Below are positions 29,454-43,130 of a stretch of DNA of 64,000 bases, one piece after another. The stretch is taken from the NCBI RefSeq assembly GCF_018780565.1, contig NZ_JADMJN010000004.1, forward strand, positions 1 through 64,000, in the 5' to 3' direction. Origin of the DNA: Rhodoferax sp. Lineage in GTDB: Bacteria > Pseudomonadota > Gammaproteobacteria > Burkholderiales > Burkholderiaceae_C. The notes beneath the pieces were generated by a model. It was given only the letters and a program-made list of their open reading frames with translations, ran no database searches and was not told the DNA's origin. Numbering within the stretch: the first letter of the stretch is position 1; every line of letters starts with the position of its first letter. The position numbers were made by a program, and so were the translations under genes.

Positions 29454-30310
29454 GTGTCCCGCTGGTAAGCCGGCAACATCGCGCCGCAGTGCAGGCAATA
29501 GTTGGCCTCGGATTGATGGCCCTCGGTCAGGCACTCGTGACACGTCCGGGTGGTTGTGGGCTCCTCGACCCGGCGCATCGTCATCTCTGCGGTGACGATG
29601 CCGGTCGGCACAGCCAGGGTTCCCCATCCCAGCAACATCATCAGCGAGGCAATGAAGCGGCCGAGGTCGGTTTTTGGCGTGATATCGCCAAAGCCCACCG
29701 TGGTCATGGTGGTGATAGCCCAGTACACCGAGGTTGGCACACTGGAGAACCCGTTGGCAGGCCCTTCCACCACATACATGACGGTGCCCATCACCAGCAC
29801 GATCATCAATACCGCAGACAGAAAGACCATGATCTTGCGGCGACTGCCCTTCAAGGCGCGCCCCAATGACTGGTACTCGGTTACATAGGCCGTGAGCTTG
29901 AAGACCCGGAACACCCGAAGCAGACGCAGTACGCGCACGTCAATCAGGGCGTGTATCTCGGGCACCAGCAGTGCCAGGTAGGTGGGGAGCAGGGCCAGCA
30001 GGTCGATCACGCCGTAAAAGCTCAAGGCATAGCGCAGGGGGTGGCGCACGCAGGCCAGCCGTGCAACATACTCCAGCGTGAATGCAATCGTGAACAGCCA
30101 CTCCAGCCCATTGAACAGCGAGTCGTATTTCTGGCCGATGGAATCCACGCTGCTGAACACGACCAGGGCCACGCTGGCCAGAATGATGGCAATCAGCCAT
30201 TGGTCAAACAGCCGCCCTGCGCGGGTATCGGCTTCGAAGATGATGGTGTAGGCCTTGAGCCGCCAGCCCGTCAGGGGTTTGCCGAGTGTGTCGTGTGCTG
30301 ATTCAGTCAT
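29450..30310 (-). CDS. Voltage-gated-type K+ channel with C-terminal zinc ribbon
   Basis: A 286-residue six-helix cation channel. The S4-like helix is RVLRLLRVFRVFKL with regularly spaced arginines. The pore helix and filter are SVYWAITTMTTVGFGDITP, with GFG in place of the usual GYG. The last 35 residues hold CHEC...CLHC, a probable zinc ribbon, unusual for this family. No RCK domain is present. It probably conducts K+ across the inner membrane. Its stop interlocks with that of the GGDEF/EAL gene. Confidence 0.92.
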   Translation of the reverse strand: MTESAHDTLGKPLTGWRLKAYTIIFEADTRAGRLFDQWLIAIILASVALVVFSSVDSIGQKYDSLFNGLEWLFTIAFTLEYVARLACVRHPLRYALSFYGVIDLLALLPTYLALLVPEIHALIDVRVLRLLRVFRVFKLTAYVTEYQSLGRALKGSRRKIMVFLSAVLMIVLVMGTVMYVVEGPANGFSSVPTSVYWAITTMTTVGFGDITPKTDLGRFIASLMMLLGWGTLAVPTGIVTAEMTMRRVEEPTTTRTCHECLTEGHQSEANYCLHCGAMLPAYQRDT

Positions 30311-30343
30311 GGGTGGTCTTTTCAGGTCAGATCATGGCGTGTC

Positions 30344-33367
<3,024 letters not shown>

Positions 33368-33569
33368 GGTGGAATGTGCTCGGGAAAACCCACCATGATA
33401 GTTAAAGATGGCGACTTTGGCACGCTCCGGTGACTGGGAACTAGCCGGATCAGGGACAATTGAAGGCTTTGGTGGTCGCGACGGTTCGCGGCTTGGTGTG
33501 TTGGAGATTTCTGTTTTGCCTAATGTTGATGCCCCGCCAGCGGGGGAAAGCGCTGCAGTCTCGGTTGCG
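33368..33569. promoter_or_regulatory. Divergent promoter region, uvrA / MFS transporter
   Basis: About 200 bases between the chosen starts. Both genes need a promoter here. No CTGT-N8-ACAG LexA site could be found, so SOS control of uvrA is not supported by sequence. Confidence 0.35.
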
Positions 33570-34766
33570 ATGACGCCTACCGAGCGGCGCGCCAGCTTTT
33601 CTCTGGCGACTATTTTTGCGCTGCGCATGCTGGGCCTGTTCCTGATCTTGCCGGTGTTCGCCATCGAGGCTGGCAGATACCCGGGCGGGGACGATCCGTC
33701 TCTGGTGGGTCTGGCCATGGGGATTTATGGCCTCACCCAGGGTGTGCTGCAACTGCCTTTTGGTATGGCCTCAGACCGGCTGGGGCGAAAGCGCGTCATT
33801 ATTTTCGGCTTGCTGCTGTTCGCGGCGGGCAGCTTTGTGGCGGCGGTGGCACCCAGCCTCACCTGGTTGGCCATTGGGCGCGCGGTGCAAGGTGCGGGTG
33901 CGGTGTCGGCGGCTGTGACCGCTTTGCTGGCTGACCAGACGCGCGACGAGGTGCGCACCAAATCGATGGCGCTGGTGGGCGCCAGCATCGGGTTGATGTT
34001 TGCCCTGTCATTGGTCCTGGCCCCTTTGCTGGTCACGCATATCGGACTGTCCGGCCTGTTTGTCCTGACCTGCTGCCTGGCTTTGGGGGGGGTCGTGGTT
34101 GTGATCTGGTGGGTGCCGGCCGAACCTTTGCTGCACAAGAACATGCCGCGTGGACGTCTGCAGGACGTTTTGCGAATTCCCGCCCTGCTGCGCTTGAACT
34201 TTGGCGTATTTGTGTTGCACGCGGTGCAACTGGCCATGTGGATGGCTTTACCCGCGCTTCTGGTGCAGGCCGGCCTGCCGCGTGAACATCACTGGTGGGT
34301 TTACCTGCCTGCGGTGCTGGCCTCGTTTGTGGTCATGGGCGGCAGTCTGTTCCCGTTGGAGCGTCGCGGTTACTTGAGGGCTGTCTTTTTGGTTGCGGTG
34401 GGTCTGGTCGCAGTGGTCCAGGTGGGTCTGCTGTGGGTGGCTTCCGGCACGCCAGAGCTGGGCTCGCTGGCCGCCTTGCTGTTTGTGTTCTTCTGTGGTT
34501 TCAATGTGCTCGAAGCCAGCCAGCCGAGCATGGCCTCGCGCGTGGCCCCGGCCCATGCGCGCGGTGCGGCCATGGGGGTCTACAACACCTTGCAGTCTCT
34601 GGGCTTTTTTGCCGGCGGCGTACTGGGTGGCTGGTTGATGAAACATGTGGGAGCGCAGGGGCTGTTTGCCAGCTGTGGCGCGGCCATGCTGCTGTGGCTG
34701 GTGGTGGCCTGGCCGATGCGCGCTCCCTCGGTCAATGCGCCGGGCCTGGCGCCAAACGCGGGATAA
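33570..34766 (+). CDS. Major facilitator superfamily transporter
   Basis: A 398-residue transporter with about twelve membrane segments. It starts [47 protein letters not shown] is the conserved MFS loop between helices 2 and 3, and [22 protein letters not shown] matches drug-efflux (DHA1) members such as YajR-like proteins. The ATG at 33570 is preferred because the 54-residue in-frame extension upstream is hydrophilic and unlike the family. The substrate is unknown. ssb follows by 27 bases. Confidence 0.9.
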   Translation: MTPTERRASFSLATIFALRMLGLFLILPVFAIEAGRYPGGDDPSLVGLAMGIYGLTQGVLQLPFGMASDRLGRKRVIIFGLLLFAAGSFVAAVAPSLTWLAIGRAVQGAGAVSAAVTALLADQTRDEVRTKSMALVGASIGLMFALSLVLAPLLVTHIGLSGLFVLTCCLALGGVVVVIWWVPAEPLLHKNMPRGRLQDVLRIPALLRLNFGVFVLHAVQLAMWMALPALLVQAGLPREHHWWVYLPAVLASFVVMGGSLFPLERRGYLRAVFLVAVGLVAVVQVGLLWVASGTPELGSLAALLFVFFCGFNVLEASQPSMASRVAPAHARGAAMGVYNTLQSLGFFAGGVLGGWLMKHVGAQGLFASCGAAMLLWLVVAWPMRAPSVNAPGLAPNAG

Positions 34767-34793
34767 TCGTCTTAAATTCTGGAGAAAGAAACC

Positions 34794-35294
34794 ATGGCAT
34801 CTGTTAACAAAGTCATTCTCGTGGGCAACCTGGGGCGTGACCCCGAAGTCCGCTACCTGCCCAGTGGTGACCCCGTGGCCAATATCACGATCGCCACCAG
34901 CAGCAAATACAAGAGCAAAACGGGCGAGATGGTTGAGGAAACAGAGTGGCACCGCGTCACGTTCTTTGGCAAGCTCGCCGAAATTGCCGGTCAGTATCTG
35001 AAAAAAGGCCGTCCTGTTTACGTGGAAGGCCGCATCAAGACGCGCAAGTACACCGACAAGGATGGCGTTGAGAAATACGCCACCGACATCATTGCCAACG
35101 AGATGCAGTTGCTCGGTGGCCGCGAAGGCATGGGTGAGCCTTCGGGTGACGACGAAGGTTCGGGTGGCGGGTATTCCCGCCAGGCACCTGCGTCACGGCC
35201 CGCCGCCGCACCGCGTCAGGCTCCCGCACAGGCTCAGCCCCAGGCACGGCCGTCCAGCGGATTTGACGATATGGACGACGACATTCCGTTCTGA
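34794..35294 (+). CDS. ssb: Single-stranded DNA-binding protein
   Basis: Homotetrameric ssDNA-binding protein for replication and repair. The 166-residue protein has an OB fold ([21 protein letters not shown] ... [19 protein letters not shown] ... [18 protein letters not shown]), a Gln/Pro/Ala-rich linker and the conserved acidic tip DDMDDDIPF that recruits partner proteins. GGAGAAAG precedes the ATG. A strong terminator follows. The adjacent uvrA is on the other side of the MFS gene, a common ssb-uvrA neighbourhood. Confidence 0.97.
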   Translation: MASVNKVILVGNLGRDPEVRYLPSGDPVANITIATSSKYKSKTGEMVEETEWHRVTFFGKLAEIAGQYLKKGRPVYVEGRIKTRKYTDKDGVEKYATDIIANEMQLLGGREGMGEPSGDDEGSGGGYSRQAPASRPAAAPRQAPAQAQPQARPSSGFDDMDDDIPF

Positions 35295-35319
35295 TTTGCC
35301 CCCCAGGCTAGCAAACAGA

Positions 35320-35353
35320 GCCCTCGCAGCGTCCAGTCTGCGAGGGCTTTTTT
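35320..35353 (+). terminator. Intrinsic terminator after ssb
   Basis: Ten-bp perfect stem GCCCTCGCAG (35320-35329) and CTGCGAGGGC (35338-35347), eight-base loop, then TTTTTT. It isolates ssb from the following operon. Confidence 0.92.
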
Positions 35354-35362
35354 GATGGCTTC

Positions 35363-35402
35363 TTGTACTGCAGGGGGTATTTGTATATACTCCCCCCTGT
35401 AT
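35363..35402 (+). promoter_or_regulatory. Promoter and CsoR-type operator of the sulfide/efflux operon
   Basis: -35 TTGTAC (35363-35368), 17-base spacer and -10 TATACT (35386-35391). Overlapping it is an inverted repeat with G/C tracts: CAGGGGGTAT (35371-35380) and ATACTCCCCCCTG (35387-35399); the right half alone reads ATAC-TCCCCCCT-GTAT (35387-35402). A/T-rich flanks around a G/C tract are the known operator style of RcnR, FrmR and CstR, relatives of the repressor encoded at the end of this operon. Bound repressor would cover the -10 box. AAAGG at 35405-35409 is the ribosome binding site. Confidence 0.7.
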
Positions 35403-35416
35403 TTAAAGGTAAGCCC

Positions 35417-36523
35417 ATGAATTCACTTGCATTTGCCGATGTTCTTCAATACGCCCGTCGTGTGTTGCCGTGGCTGGGAGTGGCCTTTGCGCCCATGGCT
35501 TGGGCGCAAGGGGCCATCCAGGTGCCTGTCGTGGCGGCACAGGTTCGGCCTGTGTCCATGGGGTTTGAGCTGGATGGCGTCGTTCAGCCTGTGAAGCAGA
35601 GCACGCTCTCGGCGCAGGCCAGTGGGCGTATTGCCTCGCTGGTGGTCAAGGCCGGTGACAAGGTGCGCGCCGGTCAATTGCTGGCGACCATTGACGACCG
35701 TGAGGCTCAAACCGGTGTGCAGCGGAGTCAGGCCCAAGTGGCCCAGGCCCAGGCGGAGCTGCGCAATGCCAAAGCAAATTTTGAGCGTACACGTGACCTG
35801 CAGAGCAAGGGCTTCGTCAGCGCTGCGGCGCTCGATACCGCCGAATCTAACCTCAAAAGTGCGCAAGCCGGGCTGGACCAGGCGGGGGCCGGCGCCCGGC
35901 AGTCGGCGTTGACTCAAGGCTTCACCCATGTGACGGCACCTTACGACGGCTGGGTTCTTCAGACCCATGTGGAAGCGGGTGACCTGGCGGTACCCGGAAA
36001 GCCTTTGCTTACCTTTTACGCCCCGCTGCCTCTTCGCGCCGTGGTGCAGGTGCCGGTATCGCGTGGCGTACAAGCGCGTGCCGCTGCCGCAGTGGAAGTG
36101 ATGATGCATGTGGGTGCCGGCGGTGCGCGCTGGGTTCGCCCCATCTCCGTGAATGCAGTCCCCACGGCGGACCCGGTTTCTCAGACGATTGAGTGGCGCC
36201 TTGAACTGCCATCAGAGGCGGTACAAAGCACGGTGCCGGGTCAACAGGTGCGGGTCCGGTTTACCGGTGGGCAGGCTGAGCGCATGGTGGTTCCGGCACA
36301 GGCCTTGTTGCGCCGCGGTGAACTGACGGCGGTCTACGTGGTCTCGGGCAAGGCGTTTGTGTTGCGGGCGGTGCGCCTGGGTACGGACCATGGCGTTGAC
36401 GGTGTCGAGGTGGTGGCAGGCCTGCAGCAGGGCGATCTGGTTGCACTGGAGCCGGTAAAGGCCGGCTTGGCCGGTGCCCAGGCGTTGTCTCCGGCGGCAA
36501 CCAAGCCAAGCGTGGCGAAGTGA
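35417..36523 (+). CDS. RND efflux periplasmic adaptor (membrane fusion protein)
   Basis: Periplasmic adaptor linking an RND pump to an outer-membrane channel. The 368-residue protein has a signal peptide ending near AWA-QG. The lipoyl/biotinyl half-motifs are STLSAQASGRIASLVVKAGDKVRAGQLLATID and THVTAPYDGWVLQTHVEAGDLAVPGKPL, on either side of an alpha-helical hairpin rich in Gln and Ala (about 90-165). A beta-barrel domain and C-terminal region follow. It is first in a seven-gene operon. No outer-membrane channel gene is present in the operon, so a TolC-like protein from elsewhere must be used. Confidence 0.93.
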   Translation: MNSLAFADVLQYARRVLPWLGVAFAPMAWAQGAIQVPVVAAQVRPVSMGFELDGVVQPVKQSTLSAQASGRIASLVVKAGDKVRAGQLLATIDDREAQTGVQRSQAQVAQAQAELRNAKANFERTRDLQSKGFVSAAALDTAESNLKSAQAGLDQAGAGARQSALTQGFTHVTAPYDGWVLQTHVEAGDLAVPGKPLLTFYAPLPLRAVVQVPVSRGVQARAAAAVEVMMHVGAGGARWVRPISVNAVPTADPVSQTIEWRLELPSEAVQSTVPGQQVRVRFTGGQAERMVVPAQALLRRGELTAVYVVSGKAFVLRAVRLGTDHGVDGVEVVAGLQQGDLVALEPVKAGLAGAQALSPAATKPSVAK

Positions 36524-36524
36524 G

Positions 36525-39500
36525 ATGGCTATGAACGATCAAGCACCCATGGGCATTTCCGGTCGCATAGCGGCGGCGTTTCAGAGCAATGCCCTGACGC
36601 CTTTGCTGGCGCTGGTGGCTTTGCTGTTGGGGCTGTTCGCGGTGCTGGTGACGCCACGCGAGGAAGAGCCGCAGATCAACGTCACGATGGCCAATGTGCT
36701 GATCCCGTTTCCGGGTGCCAGCAGCGCCGATGTGCAGAACATGGTGGCACGACCCGCCGAGCAGGTTCTGGGGCAGATTGCAGGGATTGAACACACCTAT
36801 TCGCTGGCACGGCCAGGTCTGGCCGTGCTGATGGTGCAATTCAAGGTCGGTGTACCGCGCACTGAGGCCTTGGTGCGTCTGTATGACGTGCTCAATGCCA
36901 ATCAGGACTGGTTGCCGCGCGACTTGGGTACCTTGACGCCGATTGTCAAACCGAAGGGCATTGACGATGTCCCGGTGCTTGGCATCACCTTGTGGAGTCG
37001 CGACGCCTTGCCTGCGTTCGAGCTGGAGCGGGTGGCGCATGCCCTTGAGACTGAACTCAAGGCGGTACCGGGCACCCGTGAAGTCCAGACCATTGGCGGG
37101 CCGGGCCGGGCCGTGCATGTGTGGCTTGATCCGGTCCGTTTGCGCGAACGCGCAGTGGATTTACAGGGTTTGAAGCAGACGCTCGCGGCTGCCAACTACG
37201 GCATGCCTTCGGGCGCGGTACTGGATACGGCTGAAAAATCAGGTCAGATGCTCAGTGTGGAGACGGGCGAGTTCCTGCGCTCGGCGCAAGACGTGGGTGA
37301 TCTGGTGGTGGGGGTCAGCAAGGGCTTGCCGGTCTACCTGCGCGAAGTTGCGCGTATCGAGACAGGCGCACAGATTGCGCAGCGTTATGTGTGGTTTACA
37401 CCGGGTGCGGCTTACCCGCAGGCACCTGGATCGACCGGCGACCACGCGGCGGCGAGCCCCGCCAAGGCGGCTGTTGCCGCTGGCAGTGTGTACCCGGCCG
37501 TGACGATCACCGTCACAAAGAAGCCGGGTGAGAATGCGGTTGATGTCGCGCGGGCCGTGCGCGCACGCGTGGCCGCGCTGAACAATTCGGTGATTCCCGG
37601 CAACATCGAAACCACGATCACGCGTGACTACGGCGAGACCGCCGCCGAAAAGGCCAACAAGCTGATCCAGAAGCTGGCATTTGCCACCGGGTCGGTGATT
37701 CTGCTGGTCGGCTTTGCCCTGGGGCGGCGCGAAGCGGTGATTGTGGGTGCAGCGGTCATCCTCACGCTGACAGCTACCTTGTTTGCCTCCTGGGCCTGGG
37801 GCTTTACGCTCAATCGCGTGTCCCTTTTCGCACTCATTTTTTCCATCGGCATTCTGGTGGACGACGCGATTGTGGTGGTTGAAAATATCCATCGTCACCA
37901 GCAACTGACGCCCGATGCTGCGCTCAAGGACATCATCCCGCGTGCGGTCGATGAAGTCGGCGGGCCGACCATCCTCGCGACCCTGACGGTGATTGCAGCC
38001 TTGCTGCCGATGGCCTTTGTCTCTGGTTTGATGGGGCCTTACATGAGCCCCATCCCGATCAACTCCAGCCTCGGCATGGCCTTGTCACTGGCGATTGCCT
38101 TCACCGTCACGCCATGGCTGGCGCTCAAATTGATGAAGCCGCACGCGCCTGCGTCCAGTCACGCGGCTGGCGCCAGTGGCCTGGGTCCGAAACTGCAAGT
38201 CGTGTTCGCCCGGGCGCTCACGCCGTTTCTGGAAAGTGCCCGCAAACGCTGGATGTTGCTGGCGGGGATTCTGGTGGCTCTCTTGCTCTCGGTCGGCCTG
38301 ACTCTGGTGCAATGGGTCGTGCTGAAGATGCTGCCCTTTGACAACAAGAGCGAGTTTCAGGTGGTTGTGGAAATGCCGGCGGGAACACCGCTGGAAAACA
38401 CCGCCGCCACGCTGCATGAGTTGGGTGCATTTCTGTCGGGTCAGCCGGAGGTGTTGAATCTGCAAGCCTATGCGGGGACGGCGTCGCCGATCACCTTCAA
38501 CGGACTGGTGCGCCAATACTATTTCCGCAGCGACGCCGATCAGGGCGACCTTCAGGTCAACCTGGTGGACAAGCAGCATCGCAGTGACAAGAGTCATGTG
38601 ATTGCCCAGCGGCTCAGGCCGGAGTTGGAGAAGATTGGTCTGCGCCACAACGCGCGTATCAAGGTGGTTGAGGTGCCTCCCGGCCCGCCTGTCATGTCAC
38701 CCCTGGTGGCGGAGGTTTATGGTCCGGACGAAGCCGGGCGTCAGGAAACCGCACTGCGCATTGCCAAGGCATTTGCCACCACCCCCGATATCGTGGGCGT
38801 TGATACCTCGGTCAAAGAAAACGCAGCGCGCGCTTATTTGCGTGTGCGTCGCCAGCGCGCTGAGTCCCTGGGCATTCCTGTGGCGGTGGTCGCTCAAAGC
38901 GCGGCCATGGCCCTGAGCGGCGTCGATGCAGCCTATTTGCACGACGGTCAGTCCAAGTACCCGGTGCCGGTGCGCCTGCAGTTGCCGCAGCAATCCCAGG
39001 TGGGTCTGGACTTTTTGCTGGCCGTTCCATTGCGTGCGGCCAATGGGCAAATGGTGCCCTTGTCAGAACTGGTCCAGGTGGAGCGAGGCATCATTGACAA
39101 GCCGCTGTTCACCAAGGACCTGGCCGGCGTGAGCTATGTTTATGGCGACATGGCCGGCAAATTGGACTCCCCCTTGTATGGCCTGTTTGCCATCCGCAGC
39201 AAGCTGAAGGAGGCCGCCTTGCCCGGGACCGGTGAACTCGGTGAGTACTGGATACGCCAGCCGGTTGATCCGTATCGCCAGTACAGCATCAAATGGGATG
39301 GCGAATGGCAGATCACCTACGAGACCTTCCGCGACATGGGTGCCGCCTACGGTGTCGGGCTGATCCTGATTTATCTGCTGGTCGTGGCGCAATTTCGTAG
39401 CTACCTCACGCCGCTGGTCATCATGGCGCCCATCCCGCTCACGATGATCGGGGTGATGCCGGGTCATGCCTTGATGGGAGCCCAATTCACGGCTACCTCC

Positions 39501-39863
39501 ATGATTGGCATGATTGCGTTGGCCGGCATCATTGTGCGCAACTCTATTTTGCTGGTGGACTTTATCGAGTTGCAGGTCAGCCAGGGCCTGGCCTTCAAGG
39601 ATGCCGTGATTCGGTCGGCAGCGGTGCGGGCTCAACCCATCGCCTTGACTGGTTTGGCTGCCATGATTGGTGCATTCTTCATTCTGGACGATCCGATCTT
39701 CAATGGTCTGGCGGTGTCCCTGATCTTTGGCATTCTGGTGTCGACCCTTTTGACGCTGGTGGTCATTCCGGTTCTCTATTACGCCCTTTACCGGCGCCGT
39801 ATGGAAGCGCGTGCCGATGTGCCGAGTTCACCGCTGGTCCCATCGGACCCCACTCAAACCTGA
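36525..39863 (+). CDS. RND efflux pump, inner-membrane permease
   Basis: Proton-driven pump of 1112 residues with twelve predicted membrane helices and two large periplasmic loops. The helix-4 proton relay is intact in IGILVDDAIVVVENIHRH (Asp-Asp). IAGIEHTYSLARPGLAVL and GGPGRAVHVWLDPVRL lie in the first periplasmic loop, and MIGMIALAGIIVRNSILLVDFIEL near the C-terminus mirrors helix 4. An Ala-rich insertion (about residues 305-330) is unusual. The ATG at 36525 is two bases after the adaptor stop; ATG 36531 is an alternative. Context suggests export of a sulfur-related or thiol-reactive compound, but the sequence does not fix the substrate. Confidence 0.93.
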   Translation: MAMNDQAPMGISGRIAAAFQSNALTPLLALVALLLGLFAVLVTPREEEPQINVTMANVLIPFPGASSADVQNMVARPAEQVLGQIAGIEHTYSLARPGLAVLMVQFKVGVPRTEALVRLYDVLNANQDWLPRDLGTLTPIVKPKGIDDVPVLGITLWSRDALPAFELERVAHALETELKAVPGTREVQTIGGPGRAVHVWLDPVRLRERAVDLQGLKQTLAAANYGMPSGAVLDTAEKSGQMLSVETGEFLRSAQDVGDLVVGVSKGLPVYLREVARIETGAQIAQRYVWFTPGAAYPQAPGSTGDHAAASPAKAAVAAGSVYPAVTITVTKKPGENAVDVARAVRARVAALNNSVIPGNIETTITRDYGETAAEKANKLIQKLAFATGSVILLVGFALGRREAVIVGAAVILTLTATLFASWAWGFTLNRVSLFALIFSIGILVDDAIVVVENIHRHQQLTPDAALKDIIPRAVDEVGGPTILATLTVIAALLPMAFVSGLMGPYMSPIPINSSLGMALSLAIAFTVTPWLALKLMKPHAPASSHAAGASGLGPKLQVVFARALTPFLESARKRWMLLAGILVALLLSVGLTLVQWVVLKMLPFDNKSEFQVVVEMPAGTPLENTAATLHELGAFLSGQPEVLNLQAYAGTASPITFNGLVRQYYFRSDADQGDLQVNLVDKQHRSDKSHVIAQRLRPELEKIGLRHNARIKVVEVPPGPPVMSPLVAEVYGPDEAGRQETALRIAKAFATTPDIVGVDTSVKENAARAYLRVRRQRAESLGIPVAVVAQSAAMALSGVDAAYLHDGQSKYPVPVRLQLPQQSQVGLDFLLAVPLRAANGQMVPLSELVQVERGIIDKPLFTKDLAGVSYVYGDMAGKLDSPLYGLFAIRSKLKEAALPGTGELGEYWIRQPVDPYRQYSIKWDGEWQITYETFRDMGAAYGVGLILIYLLVVAQFRSYLTPLVIMAPIPLTMIGVMPGHALMGAQFTATSMIGMIALAGIIVRNSILLVDFIELQVSQGLAFKDAVIRSAAVRAQPIALTGLAAMIGAFFILDDPIFNGLAVSLIFGILVSTLLTLVVIPVLYYALYRRRMEARADVPSSPLVPSDPTQT

Positions 39864-41162
<1,299 letters not shown>

Positions 41163-41214
41163 ATCTTGGTGTGAGTTGTGTGGTTATTTTTGTTTTTTTC
41201 TTAGGAGTTTCATC

Positions 41215-41439
41215 ATGACAGTTCAGCGTTATATCGTTGTTTTTGCAGGCCTCTTCATCATGATTTCTTTGGCGCTTGGCGTCGAGGGAAGTCCATTCTT
41301 CGTCAGCAAATGGGCTCTGGCCTTCACTGCATTTGTCGGTGCCAATCTGTTCCAGTCGGGGTTTACCAATTTTTGTCCGCTCGGCATCATCCTGAAAAAG
41401 CTTGGCGTACCTGAGTCGAAAATTGGCTGCGCAAACTGA
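41215..41439 (+). CDS. DUF2892 (YgaP-like) small membrane protein
   Basis: A 74-residue protein with two hydrophobic segments, the size of a stand-alone DUF2892 domain. QRYIVVFAGLFIMISLALG is the first helix and FVGANLFQSGFTNFCPLGIIL, ending in the family's characteristic NFCPL, the second. In E. coli YgaP the same domain follows a rhodanese and anchors it; stand-alone copies often sit in sulfide/persulfide operons. TTAGGAG gives the ribosome site. The Cys in NFCP and the Cys three residues from the C-terminus may handle sulfane sulfur (inference). Confidence 0.88.
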   Translation: MTVQRYIVVFAGLFIMISLALGVEGSPFFVSKWALAFTAFVGANLFQSGFTNFCPLGIILKKLGVPESKIGCAN

Positions 41440-41484
41440 GATCGCCCCCAAGCCAGGCCCTAGTTGCATGATTCAGGAGATTCA

Positions 41485-41931
41485 ATGAGTGATTCAGGTG
41501 TTCATGTCCGGCTGACTCAAAAGCAGGACTACCAATTTGATATCCACTTTGGCGACGGCATCCCCGTGTTGATGGGCGATGAACCTGCGCCGATGGGTGA
41601 GGGCAAAGGCCCATCGCCCGTGCAGTTGCTGGCGGGAGCCGTGGGCAACTGCTTATCGGATTCCCTGCTGTTTGCCTTGCGCAAGTTCAAGCAGGCGCCC
41701 GACCCCATTGAATGCGATGTTCACGCCGAGGTTGGACGCAATGCGGAGGGACGTCTGCGCGTGCTGTCGATCAGGGCGGTCTTGAAGCTGGGCGTGTCCG
41801 CTGCTTCCCTGGCGCATCTGGATCGTGTGCTGAGTCAGTTCGAGGCCTATTGCACCGTCACGCAGAGTGTGGGCCAGGGAATTCCTGTCAGCATCGAAGT
41901 GATCGATGCGCAGGGCATCCGGTTGAAATAA
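41485..41931 (+). CDS. OsmC/Ohr-family protein
   Basis: A 148-residue thiol peroxidase-like protein. The family's two redox cysteines are present: Cys56 in GAVGNCLSDSLLFAL and Cys123 in FEAYCTVTQSV. OsmC/Ohr proteins reduce organic hydroperoxides, and some act on persulfides. The ATG at 41485 is chosen because AGGAGA precedes it and an in-frame ATG 21 bases upstream has no ribosome site. It is fifth in the operon. Confidence 0.9.
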   Translation: MSDSGVHVRLTQKQDYQFDIHFGDGIPVLMGDEPAPMGEGKGPSPVQLLAGAVGNCLSDSLLFALRKFKQAPDPIECDVHAEVGRNAEGRLRVLSIRAVLKLGVSAASLAHLDRVLSQFEAYCTVTQSVGQGIPVSIEVIDAQGIRLK

Positions 41932-41969
41932 ACAAAAGGTTGGACCATGCCAACAATGGGAGTCTGCCT

Positions 41970-43130
41970 ATGAAGACGACGGTTTCCTCGCCAGCTCGCG
42001 TGACGGTGATTGGTGCTGGCTTTGGGGCTTTGTCCACGGTGCGCGAATTGCGCAAGCGCGACGCCGCAGTGGACATCACGGTGATTTCACCGCGCGCCGA
42101 ATTGCACTACCTGCCCGGCATCATCTGGATTCCAAGTGGCTTGCGCACGCGCGAGCAACTGGTGGTGCCGCTGGCCAATTTTTTCCGGCGCATGGGTGTC
42201 AAGCATGTCAGCGGGGAGGTCGCCGGCCTGCGTGACGGTGGACGGGTGGTTGATGTGTCAGTGGATGGCGTCGCGAGTGAAGTGCGCAATGATGCGCTGG
42301 TGATTGCCTCTGGCGGACGGTTCATCAAGAAGTTGCCGGGCATCGAGCACGCGCTCACCCCGTGTGAAGGCATTGCCTCGGCCGAACGTATTCGCGACCG
42401 CTTGCAGCAGATGCAGGGCGGTACCATTGCGTGCGGTTTTGCCGGCAACCCCAATGAGCCCAGTGCGGTGCGGGGTGGCCCCATGTTTGAATTTCTGTTC
42501 GGCATTGACGAACAGCTCAAACGAGAGGGGCGGCGCGACAAATTCGAGCTGGTGTTCTTCAATCCCTCGACCGAACCGGGCAACCGGCTCGGACCCAAGG
42601 CCGTGCGGCATTTGCTTGACGAAATGGCACGGCGCAACATCCGTACTTACCTGGGGCACAAGCTCAAGAGCTTTGAGTCCGACAAGATCATTACCGAAGG
42701 TGCCACGTTCGCTGCGGACCTGATCCTGTTCATGCCCGGCATGACTGGCAATCTGTGGTTTGACCAAACCGAACTTGCACGCTCGCCGGGGGGCTTGCTC
42801 AAAGCCGATGCAAACTGCCGCGTGGAGGGTTCTGACCGGGTGTTCGTGGTCGGGGACTCCGGCAGCTTCCCCGGGCCGGACTGGATGCCCAAGCAGGCGC
42901 ATATGGCCGACCTGCAGGCGGCTGCGGCTGCGAGCAACCTGCTGGCTGCCTTGCGTGGGGAGGCCGCAACCGCGACCTTCAAAGTCGAGCTGATTTGCAT
43001 CATCGATGCCATCAAGCAAGGCACGCTGGTCTGGCGCACGCCGCAACGCAACATTATTTTGCCCTCGTCCCGCTTGTTCCACTGGGCCAAGCGCGGGTTT
43101 GAGCGCCTGTATTTAAGGAGATACCAATGA
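41970..43130 (+). CDS. Second sulfide:quinone oxidoreductase-like flavoprotein
   Basis: A 386-residue FAD protein of the SQR/flavocytochrome c sulfide dehydrogenase superfamily. It starts with the dinucleotide fold VTVIGAGFGALSTVRELRKRD. Cysteines fall at 132 (LTPCEGIAS), 155 (TIACGFAGNP) and 343 (ELICIIDAIKQG), the spacing expected of the redox triad. FVVGDSGSFPGPDWMPKQAHMADLQA is the second FAD contact. It is clearly different from the sqr two genes upstream, so the operon encodes two enzyme types, perhaps for different sulfide levels. Its stop overlaps the CsoR-type gene in ATGA. Confidence 0.88.
   Translation: MKTTVSSPARVTVIGAGFGALSTVRELRKRDAAVDITVISPRAELHYLPGIIWIPSGLRTREQLVVPLANFFRRMGVKHVSGEVAGLRDGGRVVDVSVDGVASEVRNDALVIASGGRFIKKLPGIEHALTPCEGIASAERIRDRLQQMQGGTIACGFAGNPNEPSAVRGGPMFEFLFGIDEQLKREGRRDKFELVFFNPSTEPGNRLGPKAVRHLLDEMARRNIRTYLGHKLKSFESDKIITEGATFAADLILFMPGMTGNLWFDQTELARSPGGLLKADANCRVEGSDRVFVVGDSGSFPGPDWMPKQAHMADLQAAAAASNLLAALRGEAATATFKVELICIIDAIKQGTLVWRTPQRNIILPSSRLFHWAKRGFERLYLRRYQ

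Noticed and set aside
33368..33718. N-terminal extension of uvrA by about 117 codons
   Set aside because: The extension is Ser/Pro/Arg-rich, unlike UvrA, and would overlap the start of the divergent MFS gene.
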